64,000 nt of DNA, from positions 150,408 to 214,407 of the forward strand of contig QWHC01000005.1 in the NCBI GenBank assembly GCA_021404685.1. Reading direction: 5' to 3'. This DNA comes from Chloroflexi bacterium CFX4. Its GTDB lineage: Bacteria; Chloroflexota; Anaerolineae; Aggregatilineales; UBA2796. Both the position numbers and the translations under genes were made by a program. A model generated the notes under the pieces. The model did not search any database and was not told where the DNA came from. It saw nothing but the letters and a program-made list of their open reading frames with translations. This document shows, one piece after another, positions 8,574-16,666 of this stretch (its first letter is position 1; each line of letters starts with the position of its first letter).

Positions 8574-8894
8574 ATGGCAAACCCTGCTTCGATCATCTTC
8601 TTGGTCTTGTTCGCCCTAACGACGTTGTTCACCTATCTTTCGGTGCGCCGCCGCTGGGCGTCGCTGGCTGCCAGCTTTGCCTTTGGCGCGGTTGGTTCAG
8701 CGCTGTGCTTTGTGTTGTTCATGCTCTCTCAGAACAACTCGTTTGGGCGTGCGCTGCTCACAGGGGTGCTGATCGGGCTGGTCTTCAGCGGGCTAACTGT
8801 CTCGGCAGCCGCCTATTTCCGCGCCAACAGCAGCGCACGCCCTGCCCTGCCCGATCTGCGCGAACACCCTAGCGAGCCAGCGTCTGATCAGTGA
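8574..8894 (+). CDS. Small three-helix membrane protein, unknown function
   Basis: A 106-residue protein with hydrophobic stretches at about 5-23, 30-50 and 60-84, then a short polar tail rich in Pro, Ser and Glu. The ATG at 8574 follows AAAGGCTG. It lies 14 bases after the methyltransferase gene, so the two are probably co-expressed. Its end overlaps the end of the convergent epimerase gene by seven bases. No family recognised. Confidence 0.65.
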   Translation: MANPASIIFLVLFALTTLFTYLSVRRRWASLAASFAFGAVGSALCFVLFMLSQNNSFGRALLTGVLIGLVFSGLTVSAAAYFRANSSARPALPDLREHPSEPASDQ

Positions 8895-9850
8895 GCGCCC
8901 TGCGGATGCGCCTTGAACCAGGCGACGCTCTCTGCCACTGCTTGCGGCATCGGTGTGGCGTGCAAGCCGAAGGTGCGCTCAAACTTGCTGCTATCCACCA
9001 CGAAGGGCTGTTCAAACTCGTACATCATCTCGACCGTTTCGCGTGCGCCCGCGTCGAACAAGCCTAAGGCGCGCATGATCAAACGGTTGGCAACCGCAAC
9101 CTTCACAGGTTTGCCAAGCGCCATCTCTGTAAGGCGCACCAATTCGCGCTGCGTGATGGCAGGTGCGTTCGGCACGTGCCACACTTGCCCTAGCGCCTCG
9201 TCCCGCGTGCCGAGGATGGCGAGCGCCTTGCCAAAGTCTGGCACGTAGGTGAAGCTGTGCGGCTGGTCAAGGCTGCCGTACAGGTTGGCGCGCTTGCCGG
9301 CAATGGCGGGATAGAAAAACAACGCGCCGCTCAGCATATACTCAGGTCCAAAGAAGTTCGAGGCACGCCCGATCACAACGCGCACCTTCCCTTTGGCATG
9401 CGCCTCTTGCAGTTCGGCAGACATGGCAGCGCGCACCTTGCCCTTTTTGGTTTGCGTCCGTATCGGCGACTCTTCGCGCAGCGGCGCACCGTTAGGCGCG
9501 CCATACATATATAGGTTTTCAACGACGACCAACTTTGCACCCGTCGCAGCCACGCCTTCGAGGATAGCAGTTTGCAGTGGTGGAAATTTCGCCTGCCATT
9601 CGTGATAGTCCGGCTGCGCTGCCTGATAGACGGCTGCCGCACCTTCGGTCAGCCTGCGGATGCTGGCGGCCTCGTAGGCATCGCCGCGCACCACTTCCGC
9701 GCCAACAGGCAGATTTGACGCTTTGCCGCTGCGGTTGACCAGCCGCACGCGCTTGCCAAGTGCCGCTAGGGCGTGTGCCGTGTGCTTGCCCACAGCGCCC
9801 GTACCAATGATGACGTGCAGTTCAGCCTGATTTGCCATTTGAGCAGACAT
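8888..9850 (-). CDS. NAD(P)-dependent epimerase/dehydratase-like protein
   Basis: An extended short-chain dehydrogenase fold: the nucleotide-binding glycine motif GTGAVGKHTAHALAALG lies near the N-terminus, followed by VRLVNRSGK. The usual YxxxK is not clear; a VVVENLYMYGAP segment occupies the expected region, as in atypical SDR proteins. I choose ATG 9850 (GGGAGGGTAGG site three bases upstream) over the longer frame from 9883, giving 320 residues. The protein may reduce or isomerise a sugar nucleotide, or be a regulatory NmrA-like sensor. A TetR regulator gene ends directly upstream on the same strand. Confidence 0.75.
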   Translation of the reverse strand: MSAQMANQAELHVIIGTGAVGKHTAHALAALGKRVRLVNRSGKASNLPVGAEVVRGDAYEAASIRRLTEGAAAVYQAAQPDYHEWQAKFPPLQTAILEGVAATGAKLVVVENLYMYGAPNGAPLREESPIRTQTKKGKVRAAMSAELQEAHAKGKVRVVIGRASNFFGPEYMLSGALFFYPAIAGKRANLYGSLDQPHSFTYVPDFGKALAILGTRDEALGQVWHVPNAPAITQRELVRLTEMALGKPVKVAVANRLIMRALGLFDAGARETVEMMYEFEQPFVVDSSKFERTFGLHATPMPQAVAESVAWFKAHPQGAH

Positions 9851-9925
9851 GATCCTACCCTCCCTGATGTGATGCCTTCGCATCGGGCTAAAGAAAGTGC
9901 GAAAAATGTGAGAAAGGCGGCGTGT

Positions 9926-10663
9926 TTACGGCATGGTTAAACCGAACGCGCTGAGCATGAGGTGCATTTGCACCGTGTAGTACTGCGCGCTATCGCCCAC
10001 GATAGGCTGCAAGTGATTGAACAGTTCCAGCATGATGATCCCGTGTAGTTGTGACCAACCAACCACACCTAAGTAAAGCGCTAACGGCGAGACAGTGTAG
10101 CCATCCTGTTGAATGCGCGCCTCTAGGCGCTCACGCATGGACGGCGGAATTTCGGCATAGGGTGCGCGTGGTGTGTAGTGTGTGCTGTGCAAGCATTCTT
10201 CGATCAAACCGATAATGACAACAAAGCCGCGAATGACAGCCGGCACGGTCAGCTCAGGCGGCGCATGGTAATCAGGAATGGGATTGCCATAAATCAACTG
10301 AAAATCAATGGGGTGCGCCACTGCCCAAGCACGGTACGTCTCTAGCACGGCTATCAGGCGCTGAACGGCATTGCCCTGCGCTGTGTGGTGCGCCTGTTCT
10401 AAGGCATCGCCCAGCGCATTGAAGCTATCGAGGATCAGCGCTGTGATGAGCGCATCACGGCTCTCGAAATAGCGGTAGATCGCCGCTGCGCTCATCCGCA
10501 TGTGTGCGGCAATGCCGCGCAGCGAAACAGCCGCCGTGCCGCCTGCTGCCATTTGTTGGTGTGCGGCTGCCTTGATCGCCTGATAGGTTTCCTCGCGCCG
10601 CACATCGCGCCGCGTCTTGGAAGAGTCCACAGCTCTGAATACCTTTCTTTTTGTAAACATCAC
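9926..10663 (-). CDS. TetR/AcrR family transcriptional regulator
   Basis: The N-terminal 70 residues carry the TetR helix-turn-helix (VSLRGIAAHMRMSAAAIYRYF near residues 45-65), followed by an all-helical ligand-binding domain with a WSQLHGIIMLELF segment typical of TetR_C_13/33-like groups. A GTG at 10663 and an ATG at 10660 are both possible starts. The promoter directly upstream contains a near-palindromic site across its -10 box, so the protein very likely represses its own gene. The next gene downstream on the same strand (epimerase-like, 76 bases away) is a plausible second target. Confidence 0.87.
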   Translation of the reverse strand: MMFTKRKVFRAVDSSKTRRDVRREETYQAIKAAAHQQMAAGGTAAVSLRGIAAHMRMSAAAIYRYFESRDALITALILDSFNALGDALEQAHHTAQGNAVQRLIAVLETYRAWAVAHPIDFQLIYGNPIPDYHAPPELTVPAVIRGFVVIIGLIEECLHSTHYTPRAPYAEIPPSMRERLEARIQQDGYTVSPLALYLGVVGWSQLHGIIMLELFNHLQPIVGDSAQYYTVQMHLMLSAFGLTMP

Positions 10664-10679
10664 TTGCTTTGTGAATGAT

Positions 10680-10715
10680 GTTAACAGTTTACACCGTTAA
10701 CTAAATTTCTGTCAA
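10680..10715 (-). promoter_or_regulatory. TetR gene promoter with overlapping operator
   Basis: On the minus strand TTGACA (10710-10715), an 18-base spacer and TAAACT (10686-10691) form a near-consensus promoter. Two GTTAAC half-sites at 10680-10685 and 10696-10701 flank the -10 box as a 22-bp imperfect palindrome, which is the expected size and place for a TetR autorepression operator. Confidence 0.6.
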
Positions 10716-10777
10716 GTGGCAATTGTGCAAGATGTGGTGAAGGCCAAGGTGATGGTTTGTTTCGGGCAGCCGCTACC

Positions 10778-10858
10778 CGCTGATTCTCTTTCACTGTGCG
10801 CGGGGAAAGGGTTAGGAATAGGGTCGGCGAGGTAATTCGCACACTCCACCACGCCGTC
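10778..10858 (-). repeat. Dispersed intergenic repeat, copy C
   Basis: Read on the minus strand, this segment holds a core close to CCCTATTCCTAACCCTTTCC, then GAAAG and AGCGGG. Copies with the same order occur at 55402-55464 and 62211-62284. The CTTTC/GAAAG parts can pair. There is no coding potential. It may be a small non-autonomous element or a structured processing site. Confidence 0.5.
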
Positions 10859-10912
10859 GTGTGCTGTTCGGAATTTTTACCAAAGCGCCTAGCAAGCGTA
10901 GGGTAACAATAT

Positions 10913-10941
10913 TTGACGCACCTTGCCGCATGGTCTAGACT
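10913..10941 (+). promoter_or_regulatory. Predicted sigma-70 promoter of the repeat-rich lipoprotein gene
   Basis: TTGACG (10913-10918) and TAGACT (10936-10941) with an exact 17-base spacer. The start would be near 10948, with about 36 bases of leader containing AAAAGGA before the ATG at 10984. This argues against the TTG at 10963 as the main start. Confidence 0.6.
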
Positions 10942-10983
10942 GTTTGGGTAGGAAACGAACTTTTGCAAAAGGATTTTCGGGAC

Positions 10984-13833
10984 ATGCCACACCGCATACG
11001 TACCTTTTCTATGCGCGTTGTCCTCGTGCCGCTGATGCTCAGCTTGGCGGCGCTGGCGTGCAATCTCTCGCCTTCTGAACCACAGGCAACTGCCACCTCA
11101 GCGGTGACGCAGACCAGCGTTGCGCTGAGCGATGTGCCAGAGGTGGAGATTCTTGCGCCGGCTGATAACAGCGAGGTCGTCGTGCAAACTGCCGTCCAGA
11201 TTGCTGTGCGCGCCATTGACCGCACGGGCGTGACTCGCGTCGAGATGCGCGTGAATGGCTTGCCGATAGACGCCATTGCTGCGCCTGATCCTGCCGGTGT
11301 TTCGCCGCTGGAGAGCCTGCTTTCATGGACGCCTGTAACGCTTGGGCAGAACATCGTGGAAGTAGTTGCCTTTCGCGGCAACACACGCGGCAATCCCAAG
11401 CGCATCACGCTGATCGTGCGCCAGAACGTTTCACAGATTACTGTGCCTGCCGTCACCGCGCTGCCGCCGAACGTCACCCAAACCGTTGACCCAAGCTGCC
11501 GTGCGCGTGTTAACGTGAACGGACTCAACCTCCGCAATGGACCTGGCACCAACTACCCAAGTTTTGCTAACCTTGCGCTTGGTGCAGAACTGCCCATCAT
11601 TGGCACGAACTTTGAGCGTTCGTGGTTTCAAGTGGTGGCGGCTGGCTCCGTAGGTTGGGTGAGCGCCAGCTTTGTGACGCAGCTTGGCGTGTGCAGCACG
11701 GTTGGCGTCGTGCCGATTCCGCCCTCACCGACCGTCCTACCCGGCACGCAAATTGTCATCCAGCCAACTTTTACACCCTTCCCGACGCTGTTCTTCCCAA
11801 CCCAAACCAGCACTGTGCCAGTCATCGTGCTGCCAACCCTGACGCCTTCCCAAGTTGTGCCACCGACGCAAGGGCAGGTCACCATCGGTCAACTGACCTC
11901 GACTGCCATCTTTGCGACGCAAACGGCGCTTGCCTTCTCACCAACGCCGCCACCTAGCCCAACACCATCGTTCACGCCACCGCCCGGCGTCACCTTACCG
12001 ACGGAAACACCCTCCGCCACACCGACCATCACGCCAACGCCGCTGCTGCCTGAGTTGGTCATCAGCCGTGCAGAGGCTGACCGCACAACCGTCGTGCTAG
12101 ACCCTGTGACGCGCGTTGGACAGTTGGTTGTTTCAGCCATCGTCCGTAATGAAGGCGCTTCACCCGCACCGATCTTTCTCGTCTCGGTGCGGCAGCCGAA
12201 TGGTGTTGTCGTCACGCAGCCGGTGGTCAACATCCTAGCACCGGGACAAGAAGAAATGCTGCGCTTTGATATTGCCTTCAGTTTGGAAGGCGCACAGCAG
12301 CTCACCATTATCGCCGATAGCAGCAACCTCGTCACCGAATACGACGAGACAAACAACGTCGCCTTCTTGGATATCACAGGTGTTGTAGCAACCGTTCCCG
12401 GCGCAACCGCGACGGAAACGCCAACCATTACGCCTACACCAACCGAGACTCCAACGCCAATTCCAACGGCGACTTTCACACCTGAGCCGATCCTGCCGAC
12501 GGAAACACCCACCGAGCTACCTTCGGCAACCGTTGAGATCGTTATTCCTACGGCAACAGCAACGGCTGATGTGGTGATTATCATCCCAACCGAGACGCCG
12601 ACCAACACGCCGGAAATCTCGCTGCCGCCAACGGAAACGCCGACGGCAACGGCTGACGTGGTGATCATCCTCCCAACCGAGACGCCAACCAACACGCCGG
12701 AAATCGCGCTGTCATCAACAGAAACGCCGACGGCAACCGCGACGGCTGACGTGGTGATCGTCCTTCCAACCGAGACGCCAACCAACACACCGGAAATCTC
12801 GCTGCCACCAACGGAAACACCCACCAATACACCTGAGCCTGTTGTGATTCTGCCGACGGAGACGCCGACAGACATCCCAACCTTTACGCCAGAGCCAACG
12901 GCAACCGAAACGCCGACGCCAGAGCCAACACCTACGGACATTCCGACGGCAACGCCAGAGCCAACGGCAACCGAAACGCCGACGCCTGAGCCAACCCCTA
13001 CGGATATTCCGACGGCAACGCCAGAGCCAACGGCAACCGAGACGCCGACACCAGAGCCGACGCCTACCGAAATCCCGACTGAGGTGCCGACCGAAACACC
13101 CCTGCCAGAGCCGACGCCCGTCCCAGTCATTGATCTGGCTGGTGTGCCGCTGCTGCCCAACTTTAATGACCGTGCGCTGCTCGGCAACATCATGCAGATT
13201 GCACAGACGGGCAAGACACTTAATCCGAACGTCCCGCGCAATGCGAACGACTTTGCCATCTACGGCGATAACAGCCTGTTAGGTGCTGGCGCGCTTGGCT
13301 CACCAACGCTCAACCTTGCTGATTTCGCCGCTGAATTGCAGCCTGCGGTAGACCGCTTTGCAGAAGCGTTCCCGAACATCTCGCCGCGCTTTGGCGCTTG
13401 CCAAGGTCGCCCGTCGTGGGACTGCGCCGCTGAGCAGAATGTGAGCATCGTCTTTTATGGTGCAGGGCAGCAAGCGCTCAACTTCGGCGTGCCGCTGGAA
13501 CAGTTCACGGCTGAGCTGAACAACGCGGTTGATCAGTTTGCCGCACGCGGCATTGTGCCGGTGCTGCTCACGCTGCCAGGTCCGATAGGCGACCTGAACG
13601 TGGCACAGTACAACACAGCTATCTACAGCGTGGCGCAGACAAGGAATGTGCCGCTGCTCAACCTATATCAGCTTGGCGCTCTGAATCCAAGCCTGATCAG
13701 CGGTGCAAACTTCACTGCCGCGCCCGACTCCGCCGACTTCACTGCACCAAACCCTGATCAGTATGGCACGGTGGCGGCAAATATTGCCCTGCTGCGCGTG
13801 CTGAGTGCGTTAAGTGGCGCAATCGTGCCGTAA
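10984..13833 (+). CDS. Large multi-domain lipoprotein: Ig-like, SH3b, CARDB, Thr-Pro repeats, SGNH-like domain
   Basis: The ATG at 10984 starts a lipoprotein-type signal ending LAALAC. The order of parts over 949 residues is as follows. A beta-sandwich segment (about 50-155, EILAPADNSEVVVQ) comes first, then an SH3b domain (about 172-240, NGLNLRNGPGTNYPSF). A Thr-Pro linker leads to a CARDB-like adhesion module (about 355-460, ending EYDETNNVAFLDITG). Next is about 240 residues of repeated Pro-Thr-Glu blocks, including a 22-residue unit present three times. A C-terminal SGNH-like domain (about 710-949) closes the protein. In that last domain the GDS block reads YGDNSL and no DxxH block is visible, so it is probably inactive. 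It is likely anchored on the outer face with a long extended stalk. Confidence 0.75.
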   Translation: MPHRIRTFSMRVVLVPLMLSLAALACNLSPSEPQATATSAVTQTSVALSDVPEVEILAPADNSEVVVQTAVQIAVRAIDRTGVTRVEMRVNGLPIDAIAAPDPAGVSPLESLLSWTPVTLGQNIVEVVAFRGNTRGNPKRITLIVRQNVSQITVPAVTALPPNVTQTVDPSCRARVNVNGLNLRNGPGTNYPSFANLALGAELPIIGTNFERSWFQVVAAGSVGWVSASFVTQLGVCSTVGVVPIPPSPTVLPGTQIVIQPTFTPFPTLFFPTQTSTVPVIVLPTLTPSQVVPPTQGQVTIGQLTSTAIFATQTALAFSPTPPPSPTPSFTPPPGVTLPTETPSATPTITPTPLLPELVISRAEADRTTVVLDPVTRVGQLVVSAIVRNEGASPAPIFLVSVRQPNGVVVTQPVVNILAPGQEEMLRFDIAFSLEGAQQLTIIADSSNLVTEYDETNNVAFLDITGVVATVPGATATETPTITPTPTETPTPIPTATFTPEPILPTETPTELPSATVEIVIPTATATADVVIIIPTETPTNTPEISLPPTETPTATADVVIILPTETPTNTPEIALSSTETPTATATADVVIVLPTETPTNTPEISLPPTETPTNTPEPVVILPTETPTDIPTFTPEPTATETPTPEPTPTDIPTATPEPTATETPTPEPTPTDIPTATPEPTATETPTPEPTPTEIPTEVPTETPLPEPTPVPVIDLAGVPLLPNFNDRALLGNIMQIAQTGKTLNPNVPRNANDFAIYGDNSLLGAGALGSPTLNLADFAAELQPAVDRFAEAFPNISPRFGACQGRPSWDCAAEQNVSIVFYGAGQQALNFGVPLEQFTAELNNAVDQFAARGIVPVLLTLPGPIGDLNVAQYNTAIYSVAQTRNVPLLNLYQLGALNPSLISGANFTAAPDSADFTAPNPDQYGTVAANIALLRVLSALSGAIVP
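12895..13092 (+). repeat. 66-bp tandem repeat within the stalk region
   Basis: Units begin at 12895, 12961 and 13027, each 66 bp (22 codons, reading PTATETPTPEPTPTDIPTATPE). The first two are nearly identical at the base level and the third decays at its end. The matching bases, not just residues, point to recent expansion. Upstream (12565-12830), a longer unit starting ADVVI and PTETPTNTPE is repeated with more divergence. Confidence 0.8.
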
Positions 13834-13852
13834 GGCGCGCAAGACTCACACG

Positions 13853-13885
13853 AACGGGCGGTTTTCATACCGCCCGTTTCGTTTC
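13853..13885. terminator. Intrinsic terminator shared by two convergent genes
   Basis: A 10-bp stem (AACGGGCGGT at 13853-13862 with ACCGCCCGTT at 13869-13878) around a six-base loop TTTCAT. It lies between the stop of the lipoprotein gene and the end of the convergent acetyltransferase gene. Confidence 0.7.
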
Positions 13886-13911
13886 TGTCCTTCGGTTGCA
13901 CCGAATGTTAT

Positions 13912-14466
13912 TCAGTCAGGCTGCCAGTCAGCGCGCAGAATGGCATACATCAGCGCAGTGATGTAGCGCTCACCCTTGCGGTAATAATCGCGCAGTGTGC
14001 CTTCATAGCGCATTCCTGCTTTCTGCATAACGCGCCCAGAAGCAGGGTTAAAATCAAAATGGCTGGCATAGATACGGTTCAAGCCAAGCCGCTCAAAGCC
14101 GTAGGCAATCACGGCGCGCACTGCCTCAGTCGTGTAACCCTGTCCCCAGAACGGCAGACCGATCCAATAGCCTATTTCGCCCTTATCGTGAGCGCGCTCA
14201 TGCCCAAAGGTAAGCCCTGTGCCGCCCATAAATGCGCCGTCTTCGCGCCGTGTGATGGCAAAGCTGACCATGATCCCTTCATCGTAGGCAGTTTGGCGCG
14301 TGCTGAGCCAGTTGTGAGCATCTTGCGGTGTGTAGGGATATGGCACAACCAGCATGGTGTCGCTCACCTCACGCACGCCGATCAATGTCATAAGTGCTTG
14401 TGAATCTTCCATCTGGAAAGGGCGTAGCACCAACCGCGCCGTGCTGAGAGTTGGCTGTTCGGGCAT
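13912..14466 (-). CDS. GNAT family N-acetyltransferase (RimJ/RimL-like)
   Basis: A 184-residue acetyltransferase of the RimJ/RimL group. It starts with a typical TARLVLRPFQMEDSQALM. The acetyl-CoA loop region is GEIGYWIGLPFWGQGYTTEAVRAVI at about 92-116, and a GLNRIYASHFDFNPASGRVMQKAGMRYEG block follows at about 130-158. These enzymes acetylate the N-terminus of ribosomal proteins or small amines; the substrate is not predictable. It is a single gene, convergent with the lipoprotein gene and 62 bases from the end of the nitrilase-like gene. Confidence 0.85.
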   Translation of the reverse strand: MPEQPTLSTARLVLRPFQMEDSQALMTLIGVREVSDTMLVVPYPYTPQDAHNWLSTRQTAYDEGIMVSFAITRREDGAFMGGTGLTFGHERAHDKGEIGYWIGLPFWGQGYTTEAVRAVIAYGFERLGLNRIYASHFDFNPASGRVMQKAGMRYEGTLRDYYRKGERYITALMYAILRADWQPD

Positions 14467-14528
14467 CGCGGATAGTCCTTCGTGTGCAAAAACAGAGCGC
14501 AGTATCTTGCTGCGCTCTGGAACAAAGC

Positions 14529-15728
14529 CTAGTAACGTTTTGCAATCATGCGGTAGGCAATTGGTTGGCGCGATTGCAAGGTCTGAAATTCTTCACGGTA
14601 GCGGCGCACTTCATCCAGATCAATGCGTGCGATGCAGTAGCCTTCTTGCGGCTCAGCAGGCTTGGGTGGTTCGGGCTTGCGGGTGCTGCTGGCAGGCACA
14701 TCCGTCGTGGCAGCCGCTTTGGGCGTCTCGGTTGGTTTGGCTGGCTCAACAATCGCCTTGGCAGCTTCAGGCACTGCGGGCTTCGCAGAATCAGGCTCAG
14801 CGGCTTTTTCCGCGCCATTAGCGGCAACTGCCACTGGCTCAGCCACTTTTTCGGCAGCCTTCTCCAACGCCTCGATCTTCTTGGCAGCTTCAAGGGCAGC
14901 CGCCTGAGCAGCGGCAAGTGCTTCCTGCGCCGCCTTTGATTCCTTCAGTTCTTTGGCGCGCAGTGCTTGCACCTGCTCCAGTTCTTTGATGAGCGACTCT
15001 TGCTCGCGCTGCATCTCACGGATCAGATCAGCCTCCACAGAGAGCGAGGCGTAAACCTTGCCACGCGGACCGATGATCATGCTCTCACCGCCGAACTTCA
15101 GCGTCACATCTTCACCAATGCGGTTGACGGCTGCCACAAAAAGGGCGTTCTCAAAAGCACGCGCACGCACGTAGGTGCGCCATTCATCAATGTGCTGCTG
15201 CTCCCAACTGCCTAAACAGCACAGCAGATCGGCGCCTTCCAGCGCCATGACACGCGCCACTTCGGGAAACGCCAAATCCCAGCCGATCAGCAAGCCGAGC
15301 CTGCCAATCTCGCCCGTATCAAAGACGGGCATTTTGAAGCCTTCCCGAAAGGCCATGCGCTCTTCGCCACGCAAATGCACTTTGTGGTAGACGCCCAGCA
15401 AATCGCCGCTCGGACCGAGCAGCACGGCGCTGTTGTAGAGGATGCTCTCGACCTTCTCTTTGGTTGGCATTCCAAAGGCAAGGTAAACGCCCGCGTCGGC
15501 AGCGCGCTGCGCCAGCAAGTTCACAGCCGCGCCCGGCACGCGCTGCGCCAACTCGGTGAACTGCACACCTAGCTCATAGCCACTGATCGCCAACTCAGGG
15601 AAAACGATCAAATCTACCTTTTGTTCACTGACGATGTCTGAGACGAAATCGGACATTTTCACAAGGTTATTGCCAACGTTGCCCAATTCTGGCTTCATCT
15701 GGACAGTGGCAACTGTGATTTCACGCAT
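14529..15728 (-). CDS. Nitrilase-fold protein lacking the catalytic cysteine and carrying a coiled-coil insertion
   Basis: The 399-residue product has the carbon-nitrogen hydrolase fold. The Glu of the triad is at about residue 45 (FPELAISGYELG) and the Lys at about 116 (YHKVHLRGEE). The third block, normally ICxDxxFPE, reads LLIGWDLAFPE, with Gly149 in place of the nucleophilic Cys. The fold should continue directly to its C-terminal strand, but about 120 residues intervene (238-361): a charged coiled coil (REQESLIKELEQ) and then an Ala/Pro/Glu-rich linker. The last 36 residues (YCIARIDLDEVRRYREEFQ) are the normal family ending. It is therefore probably not an amidase; it may be a structural or binding protein. 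The start ATG follows GAGGTG. Confidence 0.8.
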   Translation of the reverse strand: MREITVATVQMKPELGNVGNNLVKMSDFVSDIVSEQKVDLIVFPELAISGYELGVQFTELAQRVPGAAVNLLAQRAADAGVYLAFGMPTKEKVESILYNSAVLLGPSGDLLGVYHKVHLRGEERMAFREGFKMPVFDTGEIGRLGLLIGWDLAFPEVARVMALEGADLLCCLGSWEQQHIDEWRTYVRARAFENALFVAAVNRIGEDVTLKFGGESMIIGPRGKVYASLSVEADLIREMQREQESLIKELEQVQALRAKELKESKAAQEALAAAQAAALEAAKKIEALEKAAEKVAEPVAVAANGAEKAAEPDSAKPAVPEAAKAIVEPAKPTETPKAAATTDVPASSTRKPEPPKPAEPQEGYCIARIDLDEVRRYREEFQTLQSRQPIAYRMIAKRY

Positions 15729-15946
15729 TTAACACCTCTATGCGATCAGGCATGGCGGAATTTTTCCGTGAACAAAACGGCGGCTGCTAACCGAACGTCT
15801 GTTCATGAGTGCTTAGTTTTACCACATTTTAGCGCGTCGGGCAAGGCTTGAAGCGCTATGAGCGTGGTGAATTATGTGGCGAGGATTCGCGGAGCAGACA
15901 AGTCGGATGGCTGTGGTAAAATCGTGCCTGCTGTGTTCGCCATACC
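15729..15946. other. Intergenic region with a fragment of the dispersed repeat (copy D)
   Basis: No gene or array is seen in these 218 bases. Bases 15863-15882 (CGTGGTGAATTATGTGGCGA) are identical over 20 bases to the left end of repeat copy A at 62212-62231; the rest of that repeat is not recognisable here. A weak minus-strand promoter (TTGCCC, 17 bases, TAAAAC) may serve the nitrilase-like gene. Confidence 0.45.
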
Positions 15947-16666
15947 TCACACATCGTTACAAAAGCGTTTGAATTCACAAGCAATGCACTTATTCGTGTT
16001 TTCGGGCGGTGGCGGCATATACTCTGTCAGGTGAATCCGATCAATATCGGTGATGACTGCTAAGACTTCGCTGCGAAGCGCTGTTGTGATTTCCACCATC
16101 GCATAGCGTTTGCCCTTCAGCAGGTAGACATAGCCGCGCTTGGCTGGCAGTCCGAAGGTTTCTTCCGCCAGCATGCCGTAAGCAGCGATTTGGATGATGT
16201 GATTATCGCTCAGCCAAGCCGACATTTTATAATCCACCGGGATGACTTCATCAGGCATGAACACCAGTTCATCCACCATGCCCACCAAGCCAAGCGCCGC
16301 TGAATGTAGGCGCACGTCAAATTGGCGCGTGCCTTCGGGAACTTGGTAAGCAGCCAATGTGCGCCGTGCAGCGCGGTATTTCTCTTGGGTATGCAGTGCT
16401 GCGCCTGCTTCCATTTTATAGGTGGTTGGGCGCACGCCCGGCGTGCAAGTTTCATAATAGACCACACGCGGGCAATAGGTGTATTGCTTCAATAGTGTGA
16501 TGGTCAGTGCGTCAGCCAGTTCAGCACGTTCGATCATCTCATCTAGCGCCGCGCCTTCCAACGTTTCTGTGGAAGGTTCATCAGAATCAGGTGTGGGCAG
16601 TGCCTCGAAAGCATCGGAATCTGTTGGATCATCGGGTTCAATCGGCGGTAAGTGCATCACGCTCAC
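15947..16666 (-). CDS. cas4: CRISPR-associated exonuclease Cas4
   Basis: A 239-residue RecB-like nuclease. The first Cys is in QYTYCPRVVYYE (about residue 66). The PD-(D/E)XK core is GMVDELVF followed by VIPVDYKMS (about 130-150), and the Fe-S cluster is completed by CIACEFKRFC at the end. Cas4 trims new spacers and helps choose their PAM side during adaptation. An acidic, Ser/Pro-rich stretch of about 55 residues precedes the domain, which is unusual. The GTG start at 16666 has a GGAGGATTACA site and overlaps the cas2 end by 29 bases, so it is coupled to cas2. It is the last gene of the cas operon. Confidence 0.9.
   Translation of the reverse strand: MSVMHLPPIEPDDPTDSDAFEALPTPDSDEPSTETLEGAALDEMIERAELADALTITLLKQYTYCPRVVYYETCTPGVRPTTYKMEAGAALHTQEKYRAARRTLAAYQVPEGTRQFDVRLHSAALGLVGMVDELVFMPDEVIPVDYKMSAWLSDNHIIQIAAYGMLAEETFGLPAKRGYVYLLKGKRYAMVEITTALRSEVLAVITDIDRIHLTEYMPPPPENTNKCIACEFKRFCNDV

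Noticed and set aside
10681..10992. A 103-codon frame on the minus strand upstream of the TetR gene
   Set aside because: It covers the TetR promoter, a repeat copy and the promoter of the neighbouring gene, with no family likeness or ribosome-binding site.
11889..13259. A 456-codon Val/Gly/Ser-rich frame on the minus strand opposite the repeat-rich lipoprotein
   Set aside because: It is the antisense shadow of Thr-Pro-Glu repeats; low complexity makes such long open frames by chance.
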